Shown piece after piece: positions 37,215 to 47,697 of a stretch of 64,000 nucleotides of DNA. This DNA is from Neisseria yangbaofengii. GTDB taxonomy: Bacteria > Pseudomonadota > Gammaproteobacteria > Burkholderiales > Neisseriaceae. The DNA lies in contig NZ_CP062976.1 of NCBI RefSeq assembly GCF_014898075.1, forward strand, positions 2,232,001 through 2,296,000. Direction: 5' to 3'. Position numbers and translations under genes: made by a program. The notes below the pieces were generated by a model that made no database searches, was not told the origin of the DNA, and saw only the letters and a list, made by a program, of their open reading frames with translations. Position 1 is the stretch's first letter. Every line of letters begins with the position of its first letter.

Positions 37215-37335
37215 GAGAACTTTGCAAAACTTCATGGCCTGCCAATAAAAACTAAAACCGCCGTTATTCCCACGTAGGCGGGAATAACGGCGGTTATGTG
37301 CATTCTGGCATTTGAATGAGTTTTGCAAAGGTCTC
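37215..37335. repeat. NIME-type repeat with a dRS3 core
   Basis: Outer ends GAGAACTTTGCAAAAC and GTTTTGCAAAGGTCTC are inverted; the centre has ATTCCCACGTAGGCGGGAAT (37266-37285), a perfect dRS3 (ATTCCCN8GGGAAT), extended by CCGCCGTT/AACGGCGG. Lies just before the exporter gene. Confidence 0.85.
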
Positions 37336-37367
37336 AGGCTCTTTAAAACCACTTTACCTTGTCAATC

Positions 37368-39458
37368 ATGATGAATCCTTTAGACAATCTCTCTTTCGGC
37401 TTTAGCCGCAAACTTCCCGTGGTGTTGCAGACCGAAATCGCCGAATGCGGTTTGGCCTGTTTGGCATCAGTGTTGCGCTATCACGGTTTTTACACCGATT
37501 TGCGCACGCTGCGGCAGAAATACACGCTTTCGCTCAAGGGGGCGAATATGGCGGATATTGTGCGCTTCGGCGACGATATGAACCTTACTTCGCGTGCGTT
37601 GCGTTTGGAGTTGGACGAATTGGCCAATCTGCGTCTGCCCTGTATCCTGCATTGGGATTTGAATCATTTTGTGGTGCTCAAATCGGTGTCTGCCGACCAT
37701 ATCACGGTGATGGATCCGGCGACGGGGTTACGCAAAGTGAAAATGGCGGAAGTATCGCGCAAGTTTACCGGCGTGGCTTTGGAAATGTGGCCGAACACGC
37801 AGTTTGAGGAAAAGAAAGAGGTGCAGCGCGTCAAAATTCTGCCTATGCTCAAGGGAATTACAGGCTTGCGCCGTTCGCTGGTGCAGCTGTTGTTGTTGGC
37901 AGCGGCAATGGAAGTGTTTGCTTTGGTATCGCCTTTTTTTATGCAGTGGGTTATCGACCATGTGATTGTGACGGCCGACCGAAATTTGCTGGTTACTCTG
38001 GCTTTGGGCTTCAGCTTGCTCATGTTGGTGCAGCAGGGTGTTTCCTTATTGCAGTCATGGATAGGTATGCATTTTGCCACTACTTTGAGTATGCAGTGGA
38101 AATCGAATATTTTTAAGCGGTTACTGGATTTGCCGACGGATTATTTTACCAAGCGGCATTTGGGCGACGTGGTGTCGCGTTTCGGAGCAGCCGACAGTAT
38201 CCAAAGTACGCTGACGTCTACTTTTTTCGTGTTGATTCTCAACAGCCTGATGGCGGTATTTACGTTTACGCTGATGTTGGTGTACAGCCCGAAGTTGACG
38301 GCGGTGGTGTTGGTGACGCTGCTGATTTATGTTTTAATCCGTTGGGTTGCCTATTATCCGCTGCGTCGCGCCACGGAAGAGAATATTGTACATGCCTCCA
38401 AACAGAGCACTTATTTTATGGAAACCATACGCGGTGTGCAGACAGTCAAACAGTTCGGTAAAAGCACTCAGCGGCACGGTACATGGATGGGCTTGTTTGC
38501 GGACACGGTCAATACGGGACTAACGGCGCAAAAGCTGGGCATTTGGTTCGGCTTTGCCAATACGCTTTTATTCGGTATGGCCAATATCCTGATTGTGTAT
38601 TGGGGGGCACTGGATATTTTGGACAGTATGTTTACCGTGGGCGTGTTTATGGCTTTTTTGGCTTATAAAAGCCAATTTGAAAGCCGCATCGGCTCATTGA
38701 TTAATCATTTTGTGGAAGTAAAAATGCTGTCGCTGCACGGCGAACGTTTGGCCGATATTGTACTGACGGAAACAGAAAGCGAACGCACGCCCGATACCGG
38801 CATTCCTAATCTGGAAGGCGGTATCGAAATCCGCTTGGAAAATGTATCGTTCAGATACTCCGACAATGAACCTTATGTATTGAAAGATGTGAACTTAACC
38901 GTCAAAGCAGGGGAATCGCTGGCACTGACCGGACGGTCGGGTTGCGGCAAATCGACACTGTTGGATATTTTGTGTGGCAACCTCAAGCCCGAATCGGGTA
39001 AGGTACTGGTCAACGGCCACGATATTTACCGTCTGCCGCCTCGCTTTATCCGCAGCTTGAGCGCGGTAGTGCGGCAAAACGATGTTCTGTTTGCCGGTTC
39101 GATTGCTGACAACATTGGCTTTTTCGATGAAACGCCCAATCGTGACAAAATCGAACGATGCGCGCAAATGGCAATGATCCATGAGGAAATTATGGCTATG
39201 CCGATGGGCTATGAAACCTTAATCGGCGACATGGGCAGCGCACTTTCAGGCGGCCAGAAGCAACGTATCGTACTGGCACGCGCCCTTTATCAAAACCCGA
39301 AAATCCTGTTTCTCGACGAAGCCACCAGCCATTTGGATATTGCCAACGAAAAAGCCGTCAACGGGCATTTGAAAAACCTGCCGTTTACCAAAATCATGGC
39401 GGCGCATAGAAAAGAAACCGTAGAATCGGCCGACCGGATTTTTGATTTGGCTGCTTAA
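37368..39458 (+). CDS. Peptidase-containing ABC exporter (C39/CvaB type)
   Basis: 696 residues. An N-terminal C39 cysteine peptidase (QTEIAECGLACLAS with catalytic Cys near 28; His in LNHFVVL; Asp in VMDPATG), six transmembrane helices (about 160-440), then an ATPase with GRSGCGKST (Walker A), LSGGQKQRIVLARAL (signature) and ILFLDEATSHLD (Walker B). It removes double-glycine leaders while exporting the mature peptides with the HlyD protein. ATG at 37368 is preferred over an upstream TTG (37359); no good Shine-Dalgarno is visible. Confidence 0.92.
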   Translation: MMNPLDNLSFGFSRKLPVVLQTEIAECGLACLASVLRYHGFYTDLRTLRQKYTLSLKGANMADIVRFGDDMNLTSRALRLELDELANLRLPCILHWDLNHFVVLKSVSADHITVMDPATGLRKVKMAEVSRKFTGVALEMWPNTQFEEKKEVQRVKILPMLKGITGLRRSLVQLLLLAAAMEVFALVSPFFMQWVIDHVIVTADRNLLVTLALGFSLLMLVQQGVSLLQSWIGMHFATTLSMQWKSNIFKRLLDLPTDYFTKRHLGDVVSRFGAADSIQSTLTSTFFVLILNSLMAVFTFTLMLVYSPKLTAVVLVTLLIYVLIRWVAYYPLRRATEENIVHASKQSTYFMETIRGVQTVKQFGKSTQRHGTWMGLFADTVNTGLTAQKLGIWFGFANTLLFGMANILIVYWGALDILDSMFTVGVFMAFLAYKSQFESRIGSLINHFVEVKMLSLHGERLADIVLTETESERTPDTGIPNLEGGIEIRLENVSFRYSDNEPYVLKDVNLTVKAGESLALTGRSGCGKSTLLDILCGNLKPESGKVLVNGHDIYRLPPRFIRSLSAVVRQNDVLFAGSIADNIGFFDETPNRDKIERCAQMAMIHEEIMAMPMGYETLIGDMGSALSGGQKQRIVLARALYQNPKILFLDEATSHLDIANEKAVNGHLKNLPFTKIMAAHRKETVESADRIFDLAA

Positions 39459-39599
39459 AATAATTTCACAAAAATAGAATTAAGCTGTCTGAACCTGTTT
39501 CGCTGCAACATCGATGATTGCGCCTAAACCATCCAGACAGCCTTTTTTACGCTTGGAGAAAATTTTCACCGTCACATCCACAAAAGCGGCAAAAATCCT

Positions 39600-39605
39600 T
39601 ATAAT
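39600..39605 (+). promoter_or_regulatory. Probable -10 box of murA
   Basis: TATAAT in AAAATCCTTATAATCCC, 65 nt before murA. The truncated copy has CCCTTATAATTTG at the matching place (27130-27135). No clear -35. Confidence 0.35.
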
Positions 39606-39669
39606 CCCAAGTCAAACCTCATTTTTACGCCCAAACACTGTGTTTTGGCGACTGATAAAGCGAATACTT

Positions 39670-40923
39670 ATGGACAAACTCAAAATCTCTGCTAACGGCC
39701 CGTTAAACGGTGAAATTACTGTATCGGGTGCCAAAAATGCCGCTCTGCCGCTGATGTGTGCCGGTTTGCTGACTTCGGGAACGCTGCGGCTGAAAAACGT
39801 GCCGATGCTCGCCGATGTCAAAACCACGCAAAAGCTGTTGCAGGGCATGGGCGCACGGGTGCTGACCGACAATATCAGTGAATTTGAAATCAACGGCGGC
39901 ACGGTCAATAATACTTGTGCGCCGTATGAATTGGTCAGCACCATGCGGGCTTCGATTTTGGTGTTGGGCCCGACGCTGGCACGTTTCGGCGAAGCTCAAG
40001 TGAGCCTGCCGGGCGGCTGCGCCATCGGCTCTCGTCCGGTCGATCAGCACCTGAAAGGCTTGGAAACCATGGGGGCGGAAATTGTCATCGAACACGGTTA
40101 CGTCAAAGCCAAAGGCCGTCTGAAAGGCACTCGGGTGGTGATGGACGTGGTTACTGTCGGCGGAACGGAAAACCTGCTGATGGCGGCGACGCTGGCGGAA
40201 GGAACAACGGTATTGGAAAACTGCGCCATCGAGCCGGAAGTGGTCGATTTGGCGGAATGTTTGGTAAAAATGGGGGCGAAAATCAGCGGCATCGGCACTT
40301 CGACCATGACGGTCGAGGGTGTGAAAGAGCTGCACGGCTGCGAACACAGCGTGGTTCCCGACCGCATCGAGGCGGGCACGTTCCTCTGCGCCGTGGCGAT
40401 GACCGGCGGCAAAGTGGTGCTGCGCAATGCTGCACCGAAAACAATGGAAGTGGTGTTGGACAAACTGGTTGAAGCCGGTGCCGTAATTGAGGCGGGCGAC
40501 GACTGGATTGCCATCGATATGCAGCAACGCCCGAAAGCGGTGGACATCCGCACCGTCGTCCACCCCGGTTTCCCGACCGATATGCAGGCGCAGTTTATGG
40601 CGATGAATGCGGTTGCCGAAGGCAGCTGCCGTGTGGTGGAAACCATTTTTGAAAACCGCTTTATGCACGTTCCCGAACTCAACCGCATGGGTGCGAACAT
40701 CACTACCGAGGGCAACACGGCTTTCGTGACCGGCGTGGAAACCCTTTCCGGCGCGACCGTAATGGCTACCGACTTGCGCGCTTCCGCCAGCTTGGTGATG
40801 GCCGGTTTGATTGCCAGCGGCGAAACCATCGTCGACCGTATCTACCATCTTGACCGCGGCTATGAGCACATCGAGAAAAAACTCGGCGGCGTGGGCGCAA
40901 AAATCGAACGCGTGCGCGGTTAA
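39670..40923 (+). CDS. murA: UDP-N-acetylglucosamine 1-carboxyvinyltransferase
   Basis: First committed step of peptidoglycan synthesis, adding enolpyruvate from PEP to UDP-GlcNAc. 417 residues. Start [20 protein letters not shown], with KNAALPL (substrate-binding Lys22 region), [15 protein letters not shown] containing the PEP-reactive Cys near 115, and the C-terminal [13 protein letters not shown]. Its first 515 bp are repeated upstream at 27184. Convergent position behind the island shows the island was inserted before or into murA. Confidence 0.97.
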   Translation: MDKLKISANGPLNGEITVSGAKNAALPLMCAGLLTSGTLRLKNVPMLADVKTTQKLLQGMGARVLTDNISEFEINGGTVNNTCAPYELVSTMRASILVLGPTLARFGEAQVSLPGGCAIGSRPVDQHLKGLETMGAEIVIEHGYVKAKGRLKGTRVVMDVVTVGGTENLLMAATLAEGTTVLENCAIEPEVVDLAECLVKMGAKISGIGTSTMTVEGVKELHGCEHSVVPDRIEAGTFLCAVAMTGGKVVLRNAAPKTMEVVLDKLVEAGAVIEAGDDWIAIDMQQRPKAVDIRTVVHPGFPTDMQAQFMAMNAVAEGSCRVVETIFENRFMHVPELNRMGANITTEGNTAFVTGVETLSGATVMATDLRASASLVMAGLIASGETIVDRIYHLDRGYEHIEKKLGGVGAKIERVRG

Positions 40924-40942
40924 GTTTTAATCGTTTGAATCG

Positions 40943-40980
40943 GAAGGCCGTCTGAAAACATGATGTTTTCAGACGGCCTT
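40943..40980. terminator. Inverted uptake-sequence pair after murA
   Basis: AAGGCCGTCTGAAAACA and its complement, followed by TTTTT. Confidence 0.75.
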
Positions 40981-41052
40981 TTTCCCGTAAAAAAACCTGT
41001 TTTTTGTTACAATACACCATTTTCTTAATCCACGTTTGACAAGGCTTTTTCC

Positions 41053-43626
41053 ATGAGCAAACCCGCCGTTTCACCGATGATGCAGCAATATCTCGGCATT
41101 AAATCGCAACACGCCGACAAACTGGTTTTCTACCGTATGGGCGATTTTTACGAGCTGTTTTTCGATGATGCTGTGGAAGCGGCCAAGCTCCTAGACATCA
41201 CGCTTACCACGCGCGGACAGATGGAAGGCGAACCGATTAAGATGGCCGGTGTGCCGTTTCATGCGGCCGAACAATACTTGGCGCGTTTGGTGAAAATGGG
41301 TAAAAGCGTGGCAATTTGCGAGCAAGTCGGCGAAGTGGGGACAACCAAAGGGCCGGTGGAGCGCAAAGTAGTGCGCATTGTCACGCCCGGCACACTCACT
41401 GATTCAGCCTTTTTGGAAGACAAAGAAACCAACCGCATTGTGGCGGTCAACCACAGCAAAAAACACATCGGCTTGGCATGGGCATCGCTGCAAAGCGGTG
41501 AATTTAAAGTGAAGCAGGTCGATGCGGCACAGTTGGCCGACGAATTGGCGCGCTTGCAAGCAGCCGAGATTCTGCTTGCCGACGGCCAAAACCTGCCTCC
41601 TTTGGAAAACGCCAACCTCACGCGCCTGAATGCATGGCAGTTTGCGTCCGATACAGCGGTGAAGCTGTTGACCGATTATTTCGGCAGCCAAGATTTGCGC
41701 GGCTTCGGCTTGGAAACAGACGAACACGCCGCGGCGATTGGCGCAGCCGGCGCGCTCATCAACTACATCCGCCTCACGCAGAACCTGATGCCGCAACATC
41801 TTGACGGCTTGTCATTAGAAACCGACAGCCAGTTTATCGGCATGGATGCAGCCACGCGCCGCAACCTGGAAATCACCCAAACCTTAAGCGGCAAAAAAGC
41901 ACCGACTTTGATGTCGACGCTCGACCGCTGTGCCACCCACATGGGCAGCCGTTTATTGGCGATGTGGCTGCACCACCCTTTGCGCAACCGCGACCACATT
42001 CGTGCGCGCCAACAAGCCGTGTCCGCTTTGGCGGAGCAATTCGGCGGCATTCAAGGCCGTCTGAAAAACATTGCCGACATCGAGCGCATCGCCGCGCGCG
42101 TGGCGGTCGGCAATGCCCGTCCGCGTGATTTGGCCGCACTGCGCGACAGCTTGTTTGAATTGGCCAAACTGGAATTGTCCACCGGAGGCAGCAGCCTGCT
42201 GGAAACGCTGCATAAGGTATTTCCCACCACCCTGCCCGTGGCCGAGCAATTACAGGCCGCGATTTTGCCCGAGCCTTCGGTGTGGCTGCGCGACGGCGGC
42301 GTGATTAACCACGGTTTTCATGCCGAATTGGACGAATTGCGCCACATTCAAAACCACGGCGACGAGTTTCTGCTGGCTTTGGAAACGCGCGAACGCGAGC
42401 GTACCGGCTTGTCCACTTTAAAAGTCGAGTTCAACCGCGTGCACGGCTTTTACATCGAATTATCCAAAGTTCAGGCCGAGCAAGCACCTGCCGATTACCA
42501 ACGCCGCCAAACGCTGAAAAACGCCGAGCGTTTCATCACGCCGGAATTAAAAACTTTTGAAGACAAAGTATTGACTGCGCAAGAGCAAGCATTGGCCTTG
42601 GAAAAACAGCTCTTCGAAGCCCTGCTCAAAGACATTCAGACGGCCTTGCCGCAGCTGCAGAAAGCCGCCAAAGCCGCCGCCGCGCTCGATGTATTGGCCA
42701 CCTTTGCCTCACTTGCGCAAACACGCCGCTTTGTCTGCCCCGAGTTTGCCGATTATCCGGTGTTGGAAATCGGCGGCGGCCGCCACCCTGTGGTGGAAGA
42801 ACAGGTGCGCCACTTCACACCCAACCACACCCGTTTCGATCACAAACACCGCCTGATGCTGCTTACCGGCCCGAATATGGGCGGTAAATCGACGTATATG
42901 CGCCAAGTCGCGCTGATAACCCTGCTCGCCCACACCGGCTGCTTCGTGCCGGCCGAAGCCGCCAAAATCGGCCCTATCGACCGCATTTTCACGCGCATCG
43001 GCGCCAGCGACGATCTGGCTTCCAACCGCTCGACCTTTATGGTGGAAATGAGCGAAACCGCCTACATTCTGCACCACGCCACCGAGCAGTCGCTGGTGTT
43101 GATGGACGAAATCGGCCGCGGCACCTCCACCTTCGACGGCCTCGCCCTCGCACAAGCCATCGCCGAACACTTGCTGCAAAAAAACAAATCGTTCAGCCTG
43201 TTTGCCACCCATTATTTCGAACTCACCCGCCTGCCCGAAGCCCATGCCGGCGCGGTGAATATGCACCTTTCTGCGCTGGATCAGGGGCAAGACATTGTGT
43301 TTTTACACGAAATCCAGCCCGGACCCGCCAGCAAAAGCTACGGCATCGCCGTGGCCAAACTCGCCGGCTTGCCCGCCCGCGCCCTCAAAGCCGCTCAAAA
43401 ACATTTGTCCGATTTGGAAACGCAAGCCGCCGTCCGGCAACCGCAAATGGATATTTTCCAAGTCATTCCGTCTGACGCAAATGATGTCGAAACCGATAAA
43501 TTCCTTTCTGAAAAGCCATCTGAAACGCCAAGCGAATTGATGGCCGCTCTGGCCGAAATCAATCCCGATCACTTATCGCCACGGGAAGCCTTGGATGCAC
43601 TTTACCGCTTGAAAGATTTGGTTTAA
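41053..43626 (+). CDS. mutS: DNA mismatch repair protein MutS
   Basis: 857 residues. Recognises mismatches. The N-terminal mismatch-binding domain has [15 protein letters not shown] (the Phe-X-Glu mismatch-contact motif is FYELF), the core lever region follows, and the ATPase has [13 protein letters not shown] (Walker A) and [15 protein letters not shown] (Walker B, D loop). Slightly short linker at the C-terminus but ends LYRLKDL as normal. An in-frame uptake sequence lies at about 42055-42066. Confidence 0.97.
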   Translation: MSKPAVSPMMQQYLGIKSQHADKLVFYRMGDFYELFFDDAVEAAKLLDITLTTRGQMEGEPIKMAGVPFHAAEQYLARLVKMGKSVAICEQVGEVGTTKGPVERKVVRIVTPGTLTDSAFLEDKETNRIVAVNHSKKHIGLAWASLQSGEFKVKQVDAAQLADELARLQAAEILLADGQNLPPLENANLTRLNAWQFASDTAVKLLTDYFGSQDLRGFGLETDEHAAAIGAAGALINYIRLTQNLMPQHLDGLSLETDSQFIGMDAATRRNLEITQTLSGKKAPTLMSTLDRCATHMGSRLLAMWLHHPLRNRDHIRARQQAVSALAEQFGGIQGRLKNIADIERIAARVAVGNARPRDLAALRDSLFELAKLELSTGGSSLLETLHKVFPTTLPVAEQLQAAILPEPSVWLRDGGVINHGFHAELDELRHIQNHGDEFLLALETRERERTGLSTLKVEFNRVHGFYIELSKVQAEQAPADYQRRQTLKNAERFITPELKTFEDKVLTAQEQALALEKQLFEALLKDIQTALPQLQKAAKAAAALDVLATFASLAQTRRFVCPEFADYPVLEIGGGRHPVVEEQVRHFTPNHTRFDHKHRLMLLTGPNMGGKSTYMRQVALITLLAHTGCFVPAEAAKIGPIDRIFTRIGASDDLASNRSTFMVEMSETAYILHHATEQSLVLMDEIGRGTSTFDGLALAQAIAEHLLQKNKSFSLFATHYFELTRLPEAHAGAVNMHLSALDQGQDIVFLHEIQPGPASKSYGIAVAKLAGLPARALKAAQKHLSDLETQAAVRQPQMDIFQVIPSDANDVETDKFLSEKPSETPSELMAALAEINPDHLSPREALDALYRLKDLV

Positions 43627-43636
43627 GGTAAAATAA

Positions 43637-43670
43637 CAGGCTGTCTGAAAAACAGTTTTCAGACGGCCTG
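43637..43670. terminator. Imperfect inverted uptake-sequence pair after mutS
   Basis: CAGGCTGTCTGAAAA and TTTTCAGACGGCCTG around ACA, 11 nt after the stop. Confidence 0.65.
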
Positions 43671-43718
43671 TGGTTTATAATCATCACCGTAATTTAATGT
43701 CTTAACACACACGCTGAC

Positions 43719-45398
43719 ATGATAAAAAATCAATCTACGCACACCTATACCGCCGAAAACGAAGACGGGTTTTCCCATACCCGCGTGCCTGCCGACCGCT
43801 TGCTCGGACGCAGCCATTTCGCCGCCGCCTACAGCAGCGAACACGTCGCCGGTGGTGAATTTGTCGTCGGCGCGGCGTTTGCTGCTTGGGGCGCATCGCC
43901 GGCCACCGTTATATTCGGTCTGCTGATCGGTAATTTGGCGGCGGTGTTGAGCTGGGCGTTGGTGTGCGCGCCGGTGGCGGTGCAGTCGCGGCTGACGCTG
44001 TATCAATATTTGGAACGTGTGGCCGGCCGGCGTTTGGTGTTTTTCTACAATTTAATGAGCGGCTTGATTTTCGCCGTGATTGCAGGCGGCATGATGACGA
44101 TTTCCGCAGCTGCCGTCCGCGGTCTGACCGATGCGCCGCCACAGGTACAGTGGTATCCGACCAGCGGTTTGTTTGTGGCGGCGGTGCTGCTGATTGGTTT
44201 GGCCACGGTGTGGATTGCGATGCGTGGTTTTGCGCAGGTAACCAAGTTTGCCAAAATCTGTGCGCCGTGGCTGTTTGCCGTGTTTGCCGTGTGCGGATTG
44301 GCCGCTTGGCCTTATCTGACCGCCGTCGGCGGCGTGCAGGGTTTGGACGGTTATGAAACGCTGCAACGTTATGTGTGGACGGGCAATACGCCCGACGGCA
44401 GTCCGTCATTAACCATGTGGCAGATTGCCGCCTTCGCATGGGGGCTGAACCTGCCGCTGCATTTGGGCATGGGCGATTTGAGCACGCTGCGTTTCGCACG
44501 CAAGCCCGGCTACGGTGCCTATTCCGCCTTTGCCGCATACGGCGGCCATTTTGTCGCATGGCTGACCGCCGGTATGCTCGGTGCGGCCAGCGCGGCTTTG
44601 CTGCAAACCGACATCGGCAAGCTCGACATCGGCGGCGTGGTCGTACCGGTGTTGGGCGTTGCGGGTACGGCGGCCGTGGTGGTGGCTTCGTTTACCACCG
44701 CTGTGCCCAGCCTCTACCGTGCGGGCTTAGCCTTTCACGCTTTTTTACCACGGTGGTCTCTGGCAAAAACCACCGCCGCAGTCGGCGCCGTTACCACGCT
44801 GATTGCCTGTTTGCCGCTGATTTTCCTGAAATGGCTGGATTTGATGGCCTATTTCAACATTCTCACTGCCCCCGTGGGTGCGATTATCGCCGCCGAACAT
44901 TTTATCCTGCCCAAACTCGGCATCGCCCCGTTTTGGCGTTATGGCCGCCGCGACCAAAACAACCGCGCCGCATGGTCGGTATGGGTGTGCGGCATGGTCT
45001 TGGCTGTGGTACTGCTGGCTGCCGGTATGCACTTGTTTACCGTGTTCATTCCCTTATGGGCAGCGTGTTTGCTGCTGTACGTCTTTTTAGCCCGCCAACA
45101 GGCACCGCAAAGCAACAGGCCGTCTGAACGCCTGTATCACGAAGCCTACGGCAGCGACGATATCCGGCTCACCGCACACACGCAAACGGCAACAACCGCA
45201 TTATCCCAACGCAGCCACCCGCTGCTTTACGGTGCCGCCGCCAGCCTGCTGCTGATGATTGCCAGCTGCGGCATTCTCTATCTGCCGGCATCGCCGCAGC
45301 AATACACTACCGTTTTCCAATGGCTGCTGGCCGTATTCTCGGCGGCTTATTTCATTCAGACGGCCTTGTGGGTGAAGGTGTCGGGGGAAAAAACATAA
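43719..45398 (+). CDS. NCS1-family nucleobase permease (cytosine/purine type)
   Basis: 559 residues with about twelve hydrophobic segments from residue 45. The N-terminus RVPADRLLGRSHFAAAYSSEHVAGGEF and the GGHFVAWLTAGM and FLKWLDLMAYFNIL segments fit the NCS1 (CodB/PurP-like) group. Likely imports a nucleobase or related compound with H+ or Na+. The ~70-residue hydrophilic linker (QAPQSNRPSERLYHEAYG…) before two last helices is longer than usual. An uptake sequence is encoded in it. Confidence 0.78.
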   Translation: MIKNQSTHTYTAENEDGFSHTRVPADRLLGRSHFAAAYSSEHVAGGEFVVGAAFAAWGASPATVIFGLLIGNLAAVLSWALVCAPVAVQSRLTLYQYLERVAGRRLVFFYNLMSGLIFAVIAGGMMTISAAAVRGLTDAPPQVQWYPTSGLFVAAVLLIGLATVWIAMRGFAQVTKFAKICAPWLFAVFAVCGLAAWPYLTAVGGVQGLDGYETLQRYVWTGNTPDGSPSLTMWQIAAFAWGLNLPLHLGMGDLSTLRFARKPGYGAYSAFAAYGGHFVAWLTAGMLGAASAALLQTDIGKLDIGGVVVPVLGVAGTAAVVVASFTTAVPSLYRAGLAFHAFLPRWSLAKTTAAVGAVTTLIACLPLIFLKWLDLMAYFNILTAPVGAIIAAEHFILPKLGIAPFWRYGRRDQNNRAAWSVWVCGMVLAVVLLAAGMHLFTVFIPLWAACLLLYVFLARQQAPQSNRPSERLYHEAYGSDDIRLTAHTQTATTALSQRSHPLLYGAAASLLLMIASCGILYLPASPQQYTTVFQWLLAVFSAAYFIQTALWVKVSGEKT

Positions 45399-45400
45399 TA

Positions 45401-45438
45401 AAAGGCCGTCTGAAAGATAATCTTTCAGACGGCCTTTA
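45401..45438. terminator. Inverted uptake-sequence pair between convergent genes
   Basis: AAAGGCCGTCTGAAAGA and its complement, suited to end both the permease gene and lldD from opposite sides. Confidence 0.75.
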
Positions 45439-45472
45439 CTTCTTCTCAAACCATCGATTCATCACACTTCGA

Positions 45473-46660
45473 TCACCCGTCACCCAACACTTCACGCAAA
45501 GCATTCGGGTTTTTCAGCACATTTTCCGCCTGTACCAGGCAATCGGCGGTGATTTCGCTGATGTTGCGGCAGCCGGTCAAGGTCATGGCAACGCGCATTT
45601 CTTTTTCAAACAGGTTCAGCAGGTTGGCGACACCGGCTTCGCCGGCGGTAGCCAGCGCGTAGATGAAGGCGCGACCGATCATGGTACAGTCGGCACCAAG
45701 CGCAATCATGCGCACGACGTCAAGGCCGTTGCGGATGCCGGAGTCGGCGAGAATTTTAATGTCACCTTTCACAGCATCGGCAATCGCAGGCATGGCACGG
45801 GCGGACGACAACACACCGTCGAGCTGGCGGCCCCCGTGGTTGGACACAACAATGCCGTCGGCACCGAATTTCACCGCATCGCGCGCGTCATCGGGGTCGA
45901 GAATGCCCTTGATGATCATCGGGCCTTCCCAGAAATCACGAATCCATTGCAAATCTTTCCACGAAATCGATGGATCGAAGTTGGCACCGAGATAGCCCAT
46001 GTAGTCTTCCAAACCTACGGCTTTGCCCATGTATTTGGAAATATTGCCCAAATCGTGCGGTTTGCCGTGGATACCGACATCGTACGCCCATTGCGGGTGC
46101 AACACGGCTTGCAGGTAGCGGCGCATGGCAGCGTTGGGCCCGCTCATGCCGGAATGGGCATCCCGGTAGCGTGCGCCGGGAGTCGGCATATCGACGGTAA
46201 ACACCAACGTCGAGCAGCCGGCGGCTTTGGCACGCTCCAAGGCGTTGGTCATAAAGCCGCGGTCTTTCAACACATAAAGCTGAAACCACATCGGCCGCTG
46301 AATCTGCGGCACCACTTCTTCAATCGGGCACACGGATACGGTCGACAAGGTAAACGGAATGCTCTTTTTGTCGGCCGCACGCGCAGCCTGCACTTCGCCG
46401 CGGCGGGCGTACATACCGGTCAGGCCGACGGGCGACAGCGCAACCGGCATGGCCAGCTTCTCACCGAATAATTCAATGCCCAAATCCAACTCGGACATAT
46501 CGCGCAACACGCGCTGGCGCAGGGCGATGTTGACCAAGTCGGACACATTGCGCTCCAGCGTGCGTTCGGCATAGGCACCGCCGTCAATGTAGTGGAACAA
46601 AAATGGCGGCAAACGGCGGCGCGCGCCTTCGCGGTAATCACTTGCGGATGAAATAATCAT
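45473..46660 (-). CDS. lldD: L-lactate dehydrogenase (quinone, FMN-dependent)
   Basis: Oxidises L-lactate to pyruvate at the inner membrane and passes electrons to quinone; lactate is a major carbon source for neisseriae. 395 residues of the alpha-hydroxyacid oxidase family: [41 protein letters not shown], and [12 protein letters not shown] with the catalytic His (near 275) and Arg; GGIRNG-type phosphate site is [13 protein letters not shown]. Upstream (46661-46760) is AT-rich and should hold the promoter. Confidence 0.95.
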   Translation of the reverse strand: MIISSASDYREGARRRLPPFLFHYIDGGAYAERTLERNVSDLVNIALRQRVLRDMSELDLGIELFGEKLAMPVALSPVGLTGMYARRGEVQAARAADKKSIPFTLSTVSVCPIEEVVPQIQRPMWFQLYVLKDRGFMTNALERAKAAGCSTLVFTVDMPTPGARYRDAHSGMSGPNAAMRRYLQAVLHPQWAYDVGIHGKPHDLGNISKYMGKAVGLEDYMGYLGANFDPSISWKDLQWIRDFWEGPMIIKGILDPDDARDAVKFGADGIVVSNHGGRQLDGVLSSARAMPAIADAVKGDIKILADSGIRNGLDVVRMIALGADCTMIGRAFIYALATAGEAGVANLLNLFEKEMRVAMTLTGCRNISEITADCLVQAENVLKNPNALREVLGDG

Positions 46661-47246
46661 AAATCGGCTCCGAAAACAGGGTTAAATACATTTGATTGTG
46701 ATTTTTATTTATATGAAAAAGTATTGTAATCGTTTTTTCATGAAATTTCATCTGATGGCGCGGGTTTTATGCCACCCAAGGCAGAACTTGTTTTAAAGCA
46801 GATATAAAAGCAGTTGGTTTGTTGGGCGAAACGGGTCGAAACCTTTGTAGAAACCGTAAATTTTCAGAAATCTTTAAAGTCCATCAAAACGCCGCCTGCC
46901 TTATTGCCGCAGTCGCCGATTGGCCGACCTAAGACTGCCGCAAGCCTGTGGATAAAATGGTGGAAAACATGTGGGCGCGTGGTTGATAAAAGGTAGAGAC
47001 CTTTGCAAAATCCTGAATTTGGGTACAGTTCTTCGAAGCGGGAGCAGCACAGAAAGCGCAGGCATATCACGAAGACAGGCAAGCCTTCGGGCAGCGCATA
47101 ACGGAAAATAGACTAAAGATGGAGATTTTACAAAGGTATCAAGGCCGTCTGAAAAGCAAACATACTATTCAGACGGCCTTTTATCATTCATTTCAAAAGA
47201 TTATTCTGTATAATGTGCAGCCATCATCTGAACAAAGGAACACGCC
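46661..47246. other. Intergenic region between lldD and the BolA-like gene
   Basis: 586 bp without a gene. 46661-46760 is the lldD promoter region. 46820-46990 has no recognisable content. At 46999-47137 a repeat is bounded by inverted ACCTTTGCAAAATC and GATTTTACAAAGGT, the outer ends of a neisserial intergenic element; its interior (CAGTTCTTCGAAGCGGG…) is non-coding. Confidence 0.5.
47140..47181. terminator. Inverted uptake-sequence pair
   Basis: CAAGGCCGTCTGAAAA and TTCAGACGGCCTTTT around an AT-rich loop, 66 nt before the BolA-like gene. Confidence 0.55.
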
Positions 47247-47495
47247 ATGTTAACCCCCGAACAAGTCAAAGCCATGATTGAAGCCGTGGCGCCATGCCAA
47301 CACGTTGAAGTGGAAGGCGACGGCCACCATTTCTTTGCCGTGATTGTGTCATCCGAATTCGAAGGCAAAGCCCGCTTGGCGCGCCACCGTTTGATTAAAG
47401 ACGGTTTGAAAGAAAAATTGGCCAGCAACGAACTGCACGCCTTGTCGATTTCCGTCGCCGCTACTCCTGAAGAATGGGCAGCGAAACAGGGGTAA
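47247..47495 (+). CDS. BolA/IbaG-family protein
   Basis: 82 residues of the BolA fold. The signature VEVEGDGHHFFAVIVSSEFEG matches the class with a conserved His cluster that binds Fe-S clusters with monothiol glutaredoxins; the later RLARHRLIKDGLKEKL helix has the partner-binding His. A role in Fe-S or iron metabolism is family knowledge. AAAGGA lies 9 nt before the ATG. Confidence 0.85.
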   Translation: MLTPEQVKAMIEAVAPCQHVEVEGDGHHFFAVIVSSEFEGKARLARHRLIKDGLKEKLASNELHALSISVAATPEEWAAKQG

Positions 47496-47510
47496 TCCTT
47501 GCATAGATTC

Positions 47511-47550
47511 AAGGCCGTCTGAAAGCGTTACGCGTTTTCAGACGGCCTTT
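47511..47550. terminator. Inverted uptake-sequence pair after the BolA-like gene
   Basis: AAGGCCGTCTGAAA and TTTTCAGACGGCCTTT around a loop that contains GCGTTACGCG. Confidence 0.7.
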
Positions 47551-47697
47551 GTCTATATGGCTCTTTAAAGCAAAACCGCTGCTCATCGCAAAACTACCTT
47601 CTCCCTGAATCGCTCCCGCCGGACAGGAGAGGGGATAGGCTGCTGAAATCGGTAAAGTTACTTTGCAAAATCCAATACGGCTTAGTCAAAATCTCTT

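Noticed and set aside
43909-44606. Open frames opposite the NCS1 permease gene
   Set aside because: Shadow frames in a GC-rich membrane protein gene; composition is Arg/Pro-rich without motifs.
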